A program made the translations under genes and the position numbers. Positions 7,101-13,194 of a DNA stretch of 16,140 bases are shown here, piece by piece (position 1 is the stretch's first letter; the number at the start of each line of letters is the position of its first letter). The notes beneath the pieces were generated by a model that saw only the letters and a list, made by a program, of their open reading frames with translations, was not told the DNA's origin and searched no databases. Origin of the DNA: Pseudobdellovibrionaceae bacterium (lineage in GTDB: Bacteria > Bdellovibrionota > Bdellovibrionia > Bdellovibrionales > Bdellovibrionaceae); assembly GCA_947374445.1 (NCBI GenBank), contig CANCBY010000037.1, forward strand, positions 1 through 16,140. Direction: 5' to 3'.

Positions 7101-7454
7101 ATGCGAGATATTTTGCAAGATTCCAAAGTGGACACAGCAGCACTAAAAGCTATTGAAGGTTTTCACTCTCAGATTGTGGCTGAAGTTAAAGAGGCTGTCG
7201 GTAAAAATAAAATTGTCGTTGTAGGTATGTCACAAAATCCAGTGGTCACTAAGGCGCGCAAACTTCTTAAGACAGACGGATTTGATTTCAAATACCTAGA
7301 GTACGGTAGCTACACTTCGCAGTGGAAGCCGCGTCTGGCTATCAAATTATGGAGCGGCTGGCCGACATTTCCACAAGTTTTTGTTGATGGAAAACTAATT
7401 GGTGGCTGCGCCGAGCTTTCTGTGTTGCTCAAAAACGGTGATTTAAAAAAATAG
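7101..7454 (+). CDS. Glutaredoxin-like protein lacking the active-site cysteines
   Basis: 117 residues from the ATG at 7101 (ribosome binding site AGGCAGG). A longer frame from 7065 would overlap the ABC gene and is rejected. The fold is that of monothiol-type glutaredoxins: KIVVVGMSQNPVVTKARKLL aligns with the beta1-active-site-helix region, and GWPTFPQVFVDGKLIGG (86-102) carries the cis-proline and glutathione-site motifs. Where CPYC or CGFS normally sits, the sequence reads NPVV (46-49), so there is no redox cysteine; the only Cys is at 103 after the GG. It is therefore unlikely to do classical disulphide exchange and may bind glutathione, a cluster or a partner protein. Last gene of the thyA operon, one base after the ABC gene. 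Confidence 0.85.
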   Translation: MRDILQDSKVDTAALKAIEGFHSQIVAEVKEAVGKNKIVVVGMSQNPVVTKARKLLKTDGFDFKYLEYGSYTSQWKPRLAIKLWSGWPTFPQVFVDGKLIGGCAELSVLLKNGDLKK

Positions 7455-7473
7455 TTCTATAAACGTTTTTTTA
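7444..7473. terminator. Convergent A/T-stem terminator candidate
   Basis: TAAAAAAA at 7444-7451 and TTTTTTTA at 7466-7473 form an 8-bp all-A/T stem over the 16 bases between the convergent stops, with U-runs on either strand. The lack of GC pairs makes it weak, but no other terminator is visible for either gene. Confidence 0.35.
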
Positions 7474-9426
7474 GGGAGCAGGGCACATGGCAAACTGCTT
7501 AAAGCCCTGGCTCTCCAAATAGCGAAAGCATACTGCGGGTAGAGTCCCAAATAAATCCTGTTGTAATGTGAGTGCTCGAAAGAAGCTAGCGGGATGGGGA
7601 TCTGTTGGGTCTGAGTTAACGACCGATGGCGCGCTTGTGGTGCCAAGCTGCTCAATAAAGCAGCCAAAGTTTTTTGCGTAATCAGACTGATGCAGTCTTT
7701 TAATTAAACGGGCAGAAAAATTGTCTGCAAAGCTTTCTTCTAATAAATTTTCATTATTGTTTAGACGATTTAGAACACACGTGAAGTCTTGCTCGGACTT
7801 TTTGTCGAGAAATGGCAGGTCCGCTTTTATTGCAAACCCATTGCGCTCACGCAGGGCTGCAGACACAACGTGACCTAGCTCATGAGAAATTATGCCTAGG
7901 CCGATTTTCGCATCTTGGGCGGTTGTCGGTGAAAGAGCTATGCTGCCAATGCTTGTCCTGGTTGAGTCAGACACAGAGTTTTGAACAAAAAGTCCGCACT
8001 CGGCCGTGGCTTCGAATGGAGCTGATTCAGACTTCGGATGAAATGCCAGGTCAGTTGAAATCTGAATAAACTTAATCCATTGTGATTCGATTGATACGTC
8101 TGCACTTTGTGACTGAATTTTCTCGTTTAAAAAAACAGAGAGGGCATTCGAAATCGATTTTTTTGTTTCTGGAAAGCTAAACGTTGTTTGTCGCACCTTT
8201 TCTACAACGGATGCTTTCGCTTTTTGATCTTTAAGTGTAGCTGATAGCTCCGATTCGGCAAGCCCTTGTGCGAGCAGGGCGTTCTTCTTTAAAACAGAAA
8301 GCTGATCATTTGTAGGAGCTAAAACTAAACTTTTAGCGATGTTTAGAGTGCAGTATTTTTGACGTTGATCAAGTCGTTCCACGAATGACTTTGATGCTTG
8401 TTCAGCTGTGATCGTTGTGAGTTTTTTGAAAGCAGGGCCACTAAAAAATAGACTGCGATTTGCAGCTCCTTTTAACTCACCATTTAACGCTAGTTCCGCC
8501 AATTCAGAGTTTAAATAGTCTTGCATCAGAGTTTTCATATCGGATTCATTTAGCTCCTGCATTTGAAGCGATTTTTTGATCGCTCCAGAAATAGCAGGCT
8601 TTACTTTTAAAATGGCATACATCTTATTGAAGATTTTTTCAAAATCAGTTGCTTTGGAAAATGCAGCTTTTTTAATTGAGCCAATTTCCGGGTGGACTAT
8701 AGCCGTTTCTTTCAAAAGATCGTTGAATGAAATACCAGCAAGAATATCGCTTACGGCGCGTGTACGAAGAATAAGATTAATTCCTTCTGCATCAATTTTG
8801 CCAATTTGTAAGTCGTCGGCATTTGTATCAGCACGATAGCGATCGTAGTCAAAAACAGCAGCCCCCGCGAAAGCATCATACTTGGCATATACCGATGCTT
8901 TTTTAAATAATGCCATCAGGTAATTAAGATAGATTAAATCTTGTGCTTCGGTACTTACTTTTGGTTTTGTTTTAAACTCTGTTTTAAATAACGGCTGTGT
9001 TGAAGCTACAAACATTTGTGATTCATTTTTGTACTCAGAATTTATGAGTGCGATTAAACTTCGCGTAAGATCAACATTTTCTGCGTTTGCATTGTCGGCA
9101 TCCAAAACCTCTTTCATCGTTTTCGTACTCGCACAAACTTGTTGCTCACAAACAAGCGCGCTTTCTTCTGAATCGGATGAAGTTAAAACCTTAGACGTGG
9201 TCGTTGAGTATTTAGTAGCTTCAACAACAGTGGTCGGGTCGCCAGCAATTGCACCCATTTCGCTCAAGTTAGAAATTCGATCTATGGCTGGTGTAACGAC
9301 TTGAGTGATGGCGTTTTGTTCTTTTGCCGTTAATGACCGTACCTGCTGAAATCCTTGCTGAGGCTGGCAAGCAGAAAGAAACGTAGCAAGTGACAGAGCA
9401 TAGGTTGTTATCGCGATACTTTTCAT
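7471..9426 (-). CDS. Lipoprotein zinc metallopeptidase (HELGH motif)
   Basis: 651 residues from the ATG at 9426; a TTG at 9438 would add four. The N-terminus is a lipoprotein signal peptide ending LSAC at Cys20, so the protein is probably anchored in the outer or inner membrane facing the periplasm or surface. Residues 25-490 are a long, mainly helical and rather polar region without a motif I know. Near the C-terminus comes a gluzincin-like zinc site: HELGH at 515-519, EESFAD at 563-568 as likely third ligand, and DPHP at 609-612, reminiscent of the ExxxAD and HP motifs of M48-like enzymes. Several cysteines in the C-terminal part may form disulphides. Family assignment beyond 'zincin' is uncertain. 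It is single and convergent with the thyA operon. Confidence 0.85.
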   Translation of the reverse strand: MKSIAITTYALSLATFLSACQPQQGFQQVRSLTAKEQNAITQVVTPAIDRISNLSEMGAIAGDPTTVVEATKYSTTTSKVLTSSDSEESALVCEQQVCASTKTMKEVLDADNANAENVDLTRSLIALINSEYKNESQMFVASTQPLFKTEFKTKPKVSTEAQDLIYLNYLMALFKKASVYAKYDAFAGAAVFDYDRYRADTNADDLQIGKIDAEGINLILRTRAVSDILAGISFNDLLKETAIVHPEIGSIKKAAFSKATDFEKIFNKMYAILKVKPAISGAIKKSLQMQELNESDMKTLMQDYLNSELAELALNGELKGAANRSLFFSGPAFKKLTTITAEQASKSFVERLDQRQKYCTLNIAKSLVLAPTNDQLSVLKKNALLAQGLAESELSATLKDQKAKASVVEKVRQTTFSFPETKKSISNALSVFLNEKIQSQSADVSIESQWIKFIQISTDLAFHPKSESAPFEATAECGLFVQNSVSDSTRTSIGSIALSPTTAQDAKIGLGIISHELGHVVSAALRERNGFAIKADLPFLDKKSEQDFTCVLNRLNNNENLLEESFADNFSARLIKRLHQSDYAKNFGCFIEQLGTTSAPSVVNSDPTDPHPASFFRALTLQQDLFGTLPAVCFRYLESQGFKQFAMCPAP

Positions 9427-9802
9427 GAGCACTGCCAATTTAGGTTGAGCATATTGTTGTGAGCAATACGTCTATTATTAAACTCAGGCTAGGAATGTAC
9501 TATGAGATCGGGATGTAAATCCAGTCAGACACAAATCAAACACGGCGGAGAGAAAAAAATCAAAAAATGTCAAAAGGTTAGACGATTTTACAAGGTATTG
9601 ACGAGACACAAAATGGTTCGTAGCTGCCTGGCAGGAAGCTGGTTTTGAATATGTCGAGGCTTTGGACCTGGTTTTAAATAACATCACAGCAATTAATGAT
9701 AGAAACTCACTTCCTAATATATAGACAAGCACGGCTGTGCTTAGGACCTCAGTCTAGATTATCTAAAAATGAGAAAGTCTCACTTTAGGATTCTCAAAAT
9801 GC
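9427..9802. other. Intergenic region before the first flagellin
   Basis: About 375 bases between the divergently transcribed metallopeptidase and first flagellin genes. Visible repeats are AAGCAC/GTGCTT (9727-9742) and TGAGA/TCTCA (9770-9782); on the minus strand the latter is followed by TTTTTAGA, like a short terminator. A plus-strand frame of 48 basic residues (9502-9648, with AGGA upstream) and a minus-strand frame of 82 residues overlap each other; neither has convincing support. No clear promoter for the metallopeptidase was found. Confidence 0.5.
9502..9648 (+). CDS. Possible 48-residue basic peptide (doubtful)
   Basis: ATG at 9502 preceded by AGGA 8 bases away; TGA at 9646-9648. The product is rich in Lys and Arg (KKIKKCQKVRRFYK) with four cysteines. 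It has no hydrophobic segment and no recognised family. It could be a small nucleic-acid-binding protein or simply a chance frame; the opposite strand is also open here. Confidence 0.2.
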   Translation: MRSGCKSSQTQIKHGGEKKIKKCQKVRRFYKVLTRHKMVRSCLAGSWF

Positions 9803-9810
9803 GCCGATCA
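9784..9810 (+). promoter_or_regulatory. Sigma-28-like promoter of flagellin gene 1
   Basis: GCCGATCA at 9803-9810 matches the flagellar sigma factor (FliA) -10 consensus GCCGATAA in 7 of 8 positions. The -35 side (about 9784-9791, TTTAGGAT) is poor. The predicted transcript starts near 9817 and would carry an 85-base leader. Confidence 0.6.
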
Positions 9811-9836
9811 GTATCTTAAGAATAAAAGTGTAACCC

Positions 9837-9896
9837 GGTGAACTTAGGGTTCACCCAGTTTCAGGGATTGAAACTGCGAATCTTCAAGGAGGAGGA
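9837..9896 (+). promoter_or_regulatory. Tandem-hairpin leader of flagellin 1 with CsrA-type sites
   Basis: Two perfect hairpins abut: GGTGAAC (9837-9843) with GTTCACC (9849-9855), loop TTAGG; and CAGTTTCA (9856-9863) with TGAAACTG (9869-9876), loop GGGAT. The second displays CAGGGAU, matching the core CARGGAU of the CsrA consensus, with GGA in the loop. The ribosome binding site follows at 9886-9895 (AAGGAGGAGG) and includes three more GGA triplets about 25 bases away, the arrangement used by CsrA to block flagellin translation in Bacillus. CsrA binding here is inferred. Confidence 0.55.
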
Positions 9897-9900
9897 TTGT

Positions 9901-10749
9901 ATGGGTTTGCGAATTAATACCAATACAGCTTCGTTAAATTCACAGAGAACTCTGTGGAATACGAAACTAGCCTTAGACAAGAGCATGGAAAAACTCTCGT
10001 CTGGTTATAGAATCAACCGTGCGGGTGACGATGCGGCTGGTCTGGCAATCTCTGAAAATCTCAGAGCTCAAGTGCGAGGCCTCAAACAAGCTTCACGTAA
10101 CGCCAATGACGGTATCTCACTAGTGCAAGTGGCGGAGGGATCGATGAATGAGATGAGTTCCATCTTGATTCGTCTCCGAGAACTAGCAGTTCAATCCGCT
10201 TCAGACACGATCGGACCGGTCGAGCGTCAATTCCTGAATGTGGAATATGATCAGCTCGTATCAGAGATCGATCGTATCGCTGACTCGACAGAGTTCAATG
10301 GAACTCAGTTGCTAGCAGGTGTGGGATCCATCATGGACTTCCAAATCGGTATCCGAAACAACCCTGAGATAGATAGGATCTCTTTCGACTCATCGAAGGC
10401 AGATGCAAACTCAGCGGCTCTCGGAATAAATCTCTCAAGCGTGGCCGATAAGGCTTCTGCGCAAAACTCTTTGACCTCGATCGACAATGCGATCATGAGC
10501 GTCTCGGCAATGCGTGCAGACTTTGGTGCTCTTCAGAATCGTTTGCAGACTTCGGTTAGCAACATTCAGAACACGATTGAGAATATGTCGGCAGCCAACT
10601 CTCGAATCAGAGATGTTGACGTTGCTGAAGAATCTTCAGAAATGGTTAGAAATAAGATCCTTTTAGAAGCTGGATCTTCGGTTCTCGCACAAGCGAACCA
10701 ATCAGCGAATATCGCACTTACGCTCTTGAGCAAGACGTTCCAGGGATAA
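9901..10749 (+). CDS. fliC: Flagellin (first of two)
   Basis: 282 residues; the ATG at 9901 follows AAGGAGGAGG at 5 bases. Flagellin monomers are exported by the flagellar type III system and polymerise into the filament. The N-terminal D0/D1 part (about 1-140) begins MGLRINTNTASLNSQR and holds KLSSGYRINRAGDDAAGLAISE and IRLRELAVQSASDT; the C-terminal part (about 190-282) ends SSVLAQANQSANIALTLL. The variable D2/D3 domains are absent, leaving a short linker, as in Bdellovibrio flagellins. Identity with the second flagellin is high in the ends and lower in residues 140-230, so the pair arose by duplication. It has its own promoter and leader, and a GGCGGTC/GACCGCC hairpin follows at 10878. An in-frame extension upstream to 9838 crosses the leader hairpins and is rejected. 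Confidence 0.97.
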   Translation: MGLRINTNTASLNSQRTLWNTKLALDKSMEKLSSGYRINRAGDDAAGLAISENLRAQVRGLKQASRNANDGISLVQVAEGSMNEMSSILIRLRELAVQSASDTIGPVERQFLNVEYDQLVSEIDRIADSTEFNGTQLLAGVGSIMDFQIGIRNNPEIDRISFDSSKADANSAALGINLSSVADKASAQNSLTSIDNAIMSVSAMRADFGALQNRLQTSVSNIQNTIENMSAANSRIRDVDVAEESSEMVRNKILLEAGSSVLAQANQSANIALTLLSKTFQG

Positions 10750-10877
10750 TGACTGAGGTCATGAATTCTTAGAACGTCCTTGGTTGACGGTCATTTAACG
10801 ACACCCAACCAATATTTTGTTCAGTAGTATAGCCTGTTGATTTGCTGAAGTATTGTGAATCTGTTTCCTGCGCGGTT
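10750..10877 (+). other. Flagellin 1 downstream untranslated region
   Basis: Holds a small ATGAC/GTCAT hairpin over the stop codon and a TTGGTTG (10780-10786) / CAACCAA (10806-10812) inverted repeat followed by TATTTTG, a possible early weak terminator. No gene seen. Confidence 0.35.
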
Positions 10878-10905
10878 GGCGGTCTTCACGGACCGCCCAC
10901 CATTT
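10878..10905 (+). terminator. Terminator candidate of flagellin 1
   Basis: GGCGGTC (10878-10884) pairs with GACCGCC (10891-10897) around TTCACG. The downstream run is only CATTTTC, so it is weaker than the matching terminator after the second flagellin, with which it shares the stem and the TTCAC loop core. Confidence 0.55.
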
Positions 10906-11198
10906 TCGGAAATAGGACCTTAGTGTTGAAGTTGGTTTTTAAAGTCGAATTGTTTCAGCGCTATCAAGTGGACTGACTTTTCGTATGTAAAATAAAAGCG
11001 GAGCTTTTGCCGCAAAAAATTTGTACTAGAGATATATGCTCTAGGGATGAATTTAAAGAAAATAGCGAGCCTCTCTTTTCTAGAGATAAGTATCGCTGAC
11101 TTGTTAGTTTTTTTAGAGACTCATGTCTCTGCTTTTTCGGGAGATCTATCTCTCTATCCCATCTAGAAAGCCCATTAAAAAATAATCAAAATCTGGAC
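10898..11198 (+). other. Flagellin intergenic region with a run of small hairpins
   Basis: No protein gene seen. Inverted repeats include AAAAGC/GCTTTT with a GGA loop (10994-11008), overlapping GCGG/CCGC (10998-11013); CTAGAG/CTCTAG (11026-11044); AGCGA/TCGCT enclosing a TCTC/GAGA pair in the 11060-11100 interval; AGAGAC/GTCTCT (11115-11130) followed by GCTTTTT; and GGGA/TCCC around 11139-11160. The set could be an untranslated small RNA ending near 11137, or scattered regulator sites. No good promoter was found. Confidence 0.35.
11115..11137 (+). terminator. Short terminator-like hairpin between the flagellins
   Basis: AGAGAC and GTCTCT arms around TCAT are followed by GC and five T residues. 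It is too far (about 365 bases) from the first flagellin to be its main terminator, so it may end a small RNA. Confidence 0.35.
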
Positions 11199-11226
11199 TC
11201 AAAAAAGTTTTAGTTTATGCCGATCT
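11199..11226 (+). promoter_or_regulatory. Sigma-28-like promoter of flagellin gene 2
   Basis: GCCGATCT at 11219-11226 matches the FliA -10 box in 6 of 8 positions. TCAAAAAA at 11199-11206 is a candidate -35 with a 12-base spacer, the same spacing seen before the lipoprotein gene at 12415. Confidence 0.6.
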
Positions 11227-11254
11227 TTTCTACAGTCGTGTAACTAAAATCAAG

Positions 11255-11327
11255 CAAATGCATGAAGCATTTGATTGCCAAACAGGATGGCACAATTCAA
11301 GGAGGAAGAGCCATGCAAGGAGGATAG
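11255..11327 (+). promoter_or_regulatory. Tandem-hairpin leader of flagellin 2 with duplicated ribosome binding site
   Basis: CAAATGC (11255-11261) pairs with GCATTTG (11267-11273), 5-base loop; TGCCA (11276-11280) pairs with TGGCA (11288-11292) with loop AACAGGA that exposes GGA. Two ribosome binding sites follow: AAGGAGGAAG at 11299-11308, before an ATG at 11313, and AAGGAGGAT at 11317-11325, before the flagellin ATG. The layout copies that of flagellin 1 although the stem sequences differ, pointing to conserved structure and possible CsrA control. Confidence 0.55.
11313..11327 (+). CDS. Four-codon leader frame (Met-Gln-Gly-Gly-stop)
   Basis: ATG CAA GGA GGA TAG has its own strong ribosome binding site (AAGGAGG at 11299-11305). 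Its Gly codons are the ribosome binding site of the flagellin that starts one base after the stop. Translation of this mini-frame would cover that site and then allow re-initiation. It may instead be a fortuitous duplicate of the site. Confidence 0.35.
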   Translation: MQGG

Positions 11328-11328
11328 T

Positions 11329-12162
11329 ATGGGTTTACGTATATCAACAAACGTCGCGTCGTTAAACGCCCAAAAAAATATGGGTGGCATCCGTCGCGGA
11401 CTTGATCAATCTATGGAAAGATTGAGTTCAGGAAGCCGAATCAACAGAGCTGCAGATGATGCGGCCGGATTAGCGATCAGCGAAAGCTTGAGAGCTTTGA
11501 TTCGCGGCCAACGACAAGCCAATCGCAACGCGAATGATGGAATTTCGCTAGTGCAAGTGGCTGAGGGAAGTTTGAACGAAGTTTCAAATATGATGATTCG
11601 ATTGCGGGAGCTGGGCGTGCAAGCCGCTTCCGACACGATCGGAGACACAGAAAGAAAATTTCTGGATGTCGAATATCAGCAGCTGAAATCTGAGGTTCAA
11701 AGGGTGACCGATTCGACGAACTTTAATGGTTATGATCTTTTGAACGGATCTGGGGGAGTGATCGATATTCAAGTGGGTGTAAAAAACAACCCATTTCAAG
11801 ATCGAATCTCTTTCAACTCATCGGCAGCAAATTCCACTTTAGAAGCTTTGGGTCTCGTCGCTGAGTCCATTGCAACCAAAGAGGGCGCGCAGATGAGTTT
11901 GGATGTGGTAGACAACGCACTAACAAGTGTGAACGCTATCAGAGCCAACTTCGGAGCCTTGCAAAATCGCTTGGTGTCGACGTCTCAAAACTTGCTAGTT
12001 GCGGAAGAGAATTTCTCAGCTGCTAACTCGCGAATCAGAGATACAGATATCGCGGCTGAAAGCTCAGAGTTCACTCGCAACAATATTTTAATGCAAGCCG
12101 GAATTTCAGTGTTAGCTCAAGCGAACAATACTCAGCAGATGGCCTTAAAGCTTCTGCAATAA
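11329..12162 (+). CDS. fliC: Flagellin (second of two)
   Basis: 277 residues beginning MGLRISTNVASLNAQKNMGG; ATG at 11329 with AAGGAGGAT at 3-4 bases. It has the same parts as its neighbour: RLSSGSRINRAADDAAGLAISE (about 31-52), MIRLRELGVQAASDTIGD (89-106), NFGALQNRL (207-215) and the C-terminal helix ISVLAQANNTQQMALKLLQ. No D2/D3 domain. It ends five residues earlier than the first flagellin and differs mostly between residues 140 and 235, so the two could occupy different filament positions or be used at different life-cycle stages, as multiple flagellins are in Bdellovibrio. Own promoter, structured leader and strong terminator show that it is an independent transcript. Confidence 0.97.
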   Translation: MGLRISTNVASLNAQKNMGGIRRGLDQSMERLSSGSRINRAADDAAGLAISESLRALIRGQRQANRNANDGISLVQVAEGSLNEVSNMMIRLRELGVQAASDTIGDTERKFLDVEYQQLKSEVQRVTDSTNFNGYDLLNGSGGVIDIQVGVKNNPFQDRISFNSSAANSTLEALGLVAESIATKEGAQMSLDVVDNALTSVNAIRANFGALQNRLVSTSQNLLVAEENFSAANSRIRDTDIAAESSEFTRNNILMQAGISVLAQANNTQQMALKLLQ

Positions 12163-12187
12163 TTGAGTCTACAGTTTTCAAAGCAGT

Positions 12188-12223
12188 GGCGGTCTGGGGC
12201 TTCACCCTAGACCGCCTTTTTTT
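12188..12223 (+). terminator. Strong rho-independent terminator of flagellin 2
   Basis: GGCGGTCT (12188-12195) pairs with AGACCGCC (12209-12216), with an inner GGG/CCC extension around CTTCA, followed by seven T residues. Confidence 0.92.
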
Positions 12224-12285
12224 GTGACGTAGTTTTGATCAATCTCAGAGTGAGACATAGTTTTTTTGAGACGCAGAAAGATTAG

Positions 12286-12313
12286 TCAAGTTTTGAAAGA
12301 TCAACGCCGATCC
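12286..12313 (+). promoter_or_regulatory. Sigma-28-like promoter before the YQNC lipoprotein gene
   Basis: TCAAGTTT at 12286-12293 matches the FliA -35 box TAAAGTTT in 7 of 8 positions, and GCCGATCC at 12306-12313 matches the -10 box in 6 of 8, with a 12-base spacer. It is the best-looking of the three such sites in the window. The leader would be about 95 bases and contains an AGTTG/CAACT hairpin. Confidence 0.6.
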
Positions 12314-12414
12314 GTCATTAGATCCAAATTAACAGGCAATGGCTCGCACAGCTTTTGCTTTTGTAGTTGGTATCAAGCAACTGAGATTTGAAAGATAAAG
12401 AAAAGGCAGGGGAT

Positions 12415-13143
12415 ATGACGGCGCAAAAAGCTAAACAAATTTCTAACAAAGTATTGGTCATTGCAGCCAGTGCATTGGTTTTGGCCGGCTATCAGAACTG
12501 CAGTAAAATTAAAGTGGCCGACAATGTCGTTTCGTCTGCGGCCCTTTCAGCTGGAAACAGTAATGATGTCGTTGTTGCTACCGATCAACATGACAATGTA
12601 GTGCCAGTTGTTGTGGAACATCCCTCTGTCAGCGCTGATCCGACACCATCACCAACTCCGCAAAAAAATCCGCCTTCGGTTGTAAGCAATCCAACGCCGA
12701 TACCTTCGCCTTCGCCTGTAGTTAAAAATCCAGCTCCAGTGGCAGAAACAAGCAATCCTAAAACTTGCGAAGAAAGACATGATTTTTGCGGCCACGAAAA
12801 ACATGAATTTGAAAATGCGATCGATGTGGACCAATTTCATCCAGGTGAAGTTGAGCTAAAGCATGAGTGCAAAGGTTCGACATTGGTCTACTCGGCGTCA
12901 GGCAAGGGAAGTCTTAAGGGGTTAAATACAGGCTCTTCTGAGGGTAAATTTGTGATCTGCCAAGTTAAGATCGATAAAATCGAGGGTAAAAAGGGCGACG
13001 TAGAAATTTCTGAAGGAAACATCCGAGAAATGAAAGACTTCAAAGGCAGCCTTGAGGACGGCGACTGTGCAAAACACGACAACCGTGATCACACAAGTGG
13101 CGAAAATAATAATCGCGATCATGACAAGTGCAAACTAAAGTAA
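12415..13143 (+). CDS. Proline-rich, cysteine-containing putative lipoprotein
   Basis: 242 residues from the ATG at 12415 (AGGGG just upstream); a TTG at 12388 would add nine. The N-terminus has basic residues, a hydrophobic stretch (VLVIAASALVLAGY, 13-26) and Cys29 in YQNC, a lipobox-like position with unusual Gln-Asn before the Cys. Residues 40-70 are Val/Asp-rich; 74-110 are a Pro/Ser/Thr linker (PTPSPTPQKNPP, PIPSPSP), typical of surface spacers; 115-242 form a polar domain with six cysteines (118, 125, 152, 182, 218, 239), enough for three disulphides, and a His/Asp/Asn/Lys-rich tail. I do not recognise the domain. A sigma-28-like promoter upstream and the flagellin neighbours suggest co-expression with motility. 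Possibly an envelope or filament-associated protein. Confidence 0.8.
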   Translation: MTAQKAKQISNKVLVIAASALVLAGYQNCSKIKVADNVVSSAALSAGNSNDVVVATDQHDNVVPVVVEHPSVSADPTPSPTPQKNPPSVVSNPTPIPSPSPVVKNPAPVAETSNPKTCEERHDFCGHEKHEFENAIDVDQFHPGEVELKHECKGSTLVYSASGKGSLKGLNTGSSEGKFVICQVKIDKIEGKKGDVEISEGNIREMKDFKGSLEDGDCAKHDNRDHTSGENNNRDHDKCKLK

Positions 13144-13168
13144 GATGGAACAAAAAATCTACGTTTCA

Positions 13169-13194
13169 AAAAGAGCTCCACTAGGAGCTCTTTT
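13169..13194. terminator. Bidirectional terminator between convergent genes
   Basis: AAAAGAGCTCC (13169-13179) and GGAGCTCTTTT (13184-13194) form a perfect 11-bp stem with loop ACTA. U-tracts occur on both strands, so it serves the lipoprotein gene and the convergent LysR gene, whose stop codon lies in it. Confidence 0.9.

Noticed and set aside
9484..9732. 82-residue minus-strand frame in the gap before flagellin 1
   Set aside because: GTG start with no ribosome binding site, no recognisable motif, and it conflicts with a short plus-strand frame; likely chance.
9838..9900. In-frame extension of flagellin 1
   Set aside because: It would encode the leader hairpins; the flagellin N-terminus MGLRIN at 9901 with a strong ribosome binding site is the family start.
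10898..11198. CsrB-type sponge RNA
   Set aside because: Only one or two GGA triplets sit in hairpin loops; true CsrB-type RNAs have many. Kept only as a general small-RNA possibility.
11275..11328. In-frame extension of flagellin 2
   Set aside because: Crosses the leader hairpin and both ribosome binding sites; MGLRIS at 11329 is the family start.
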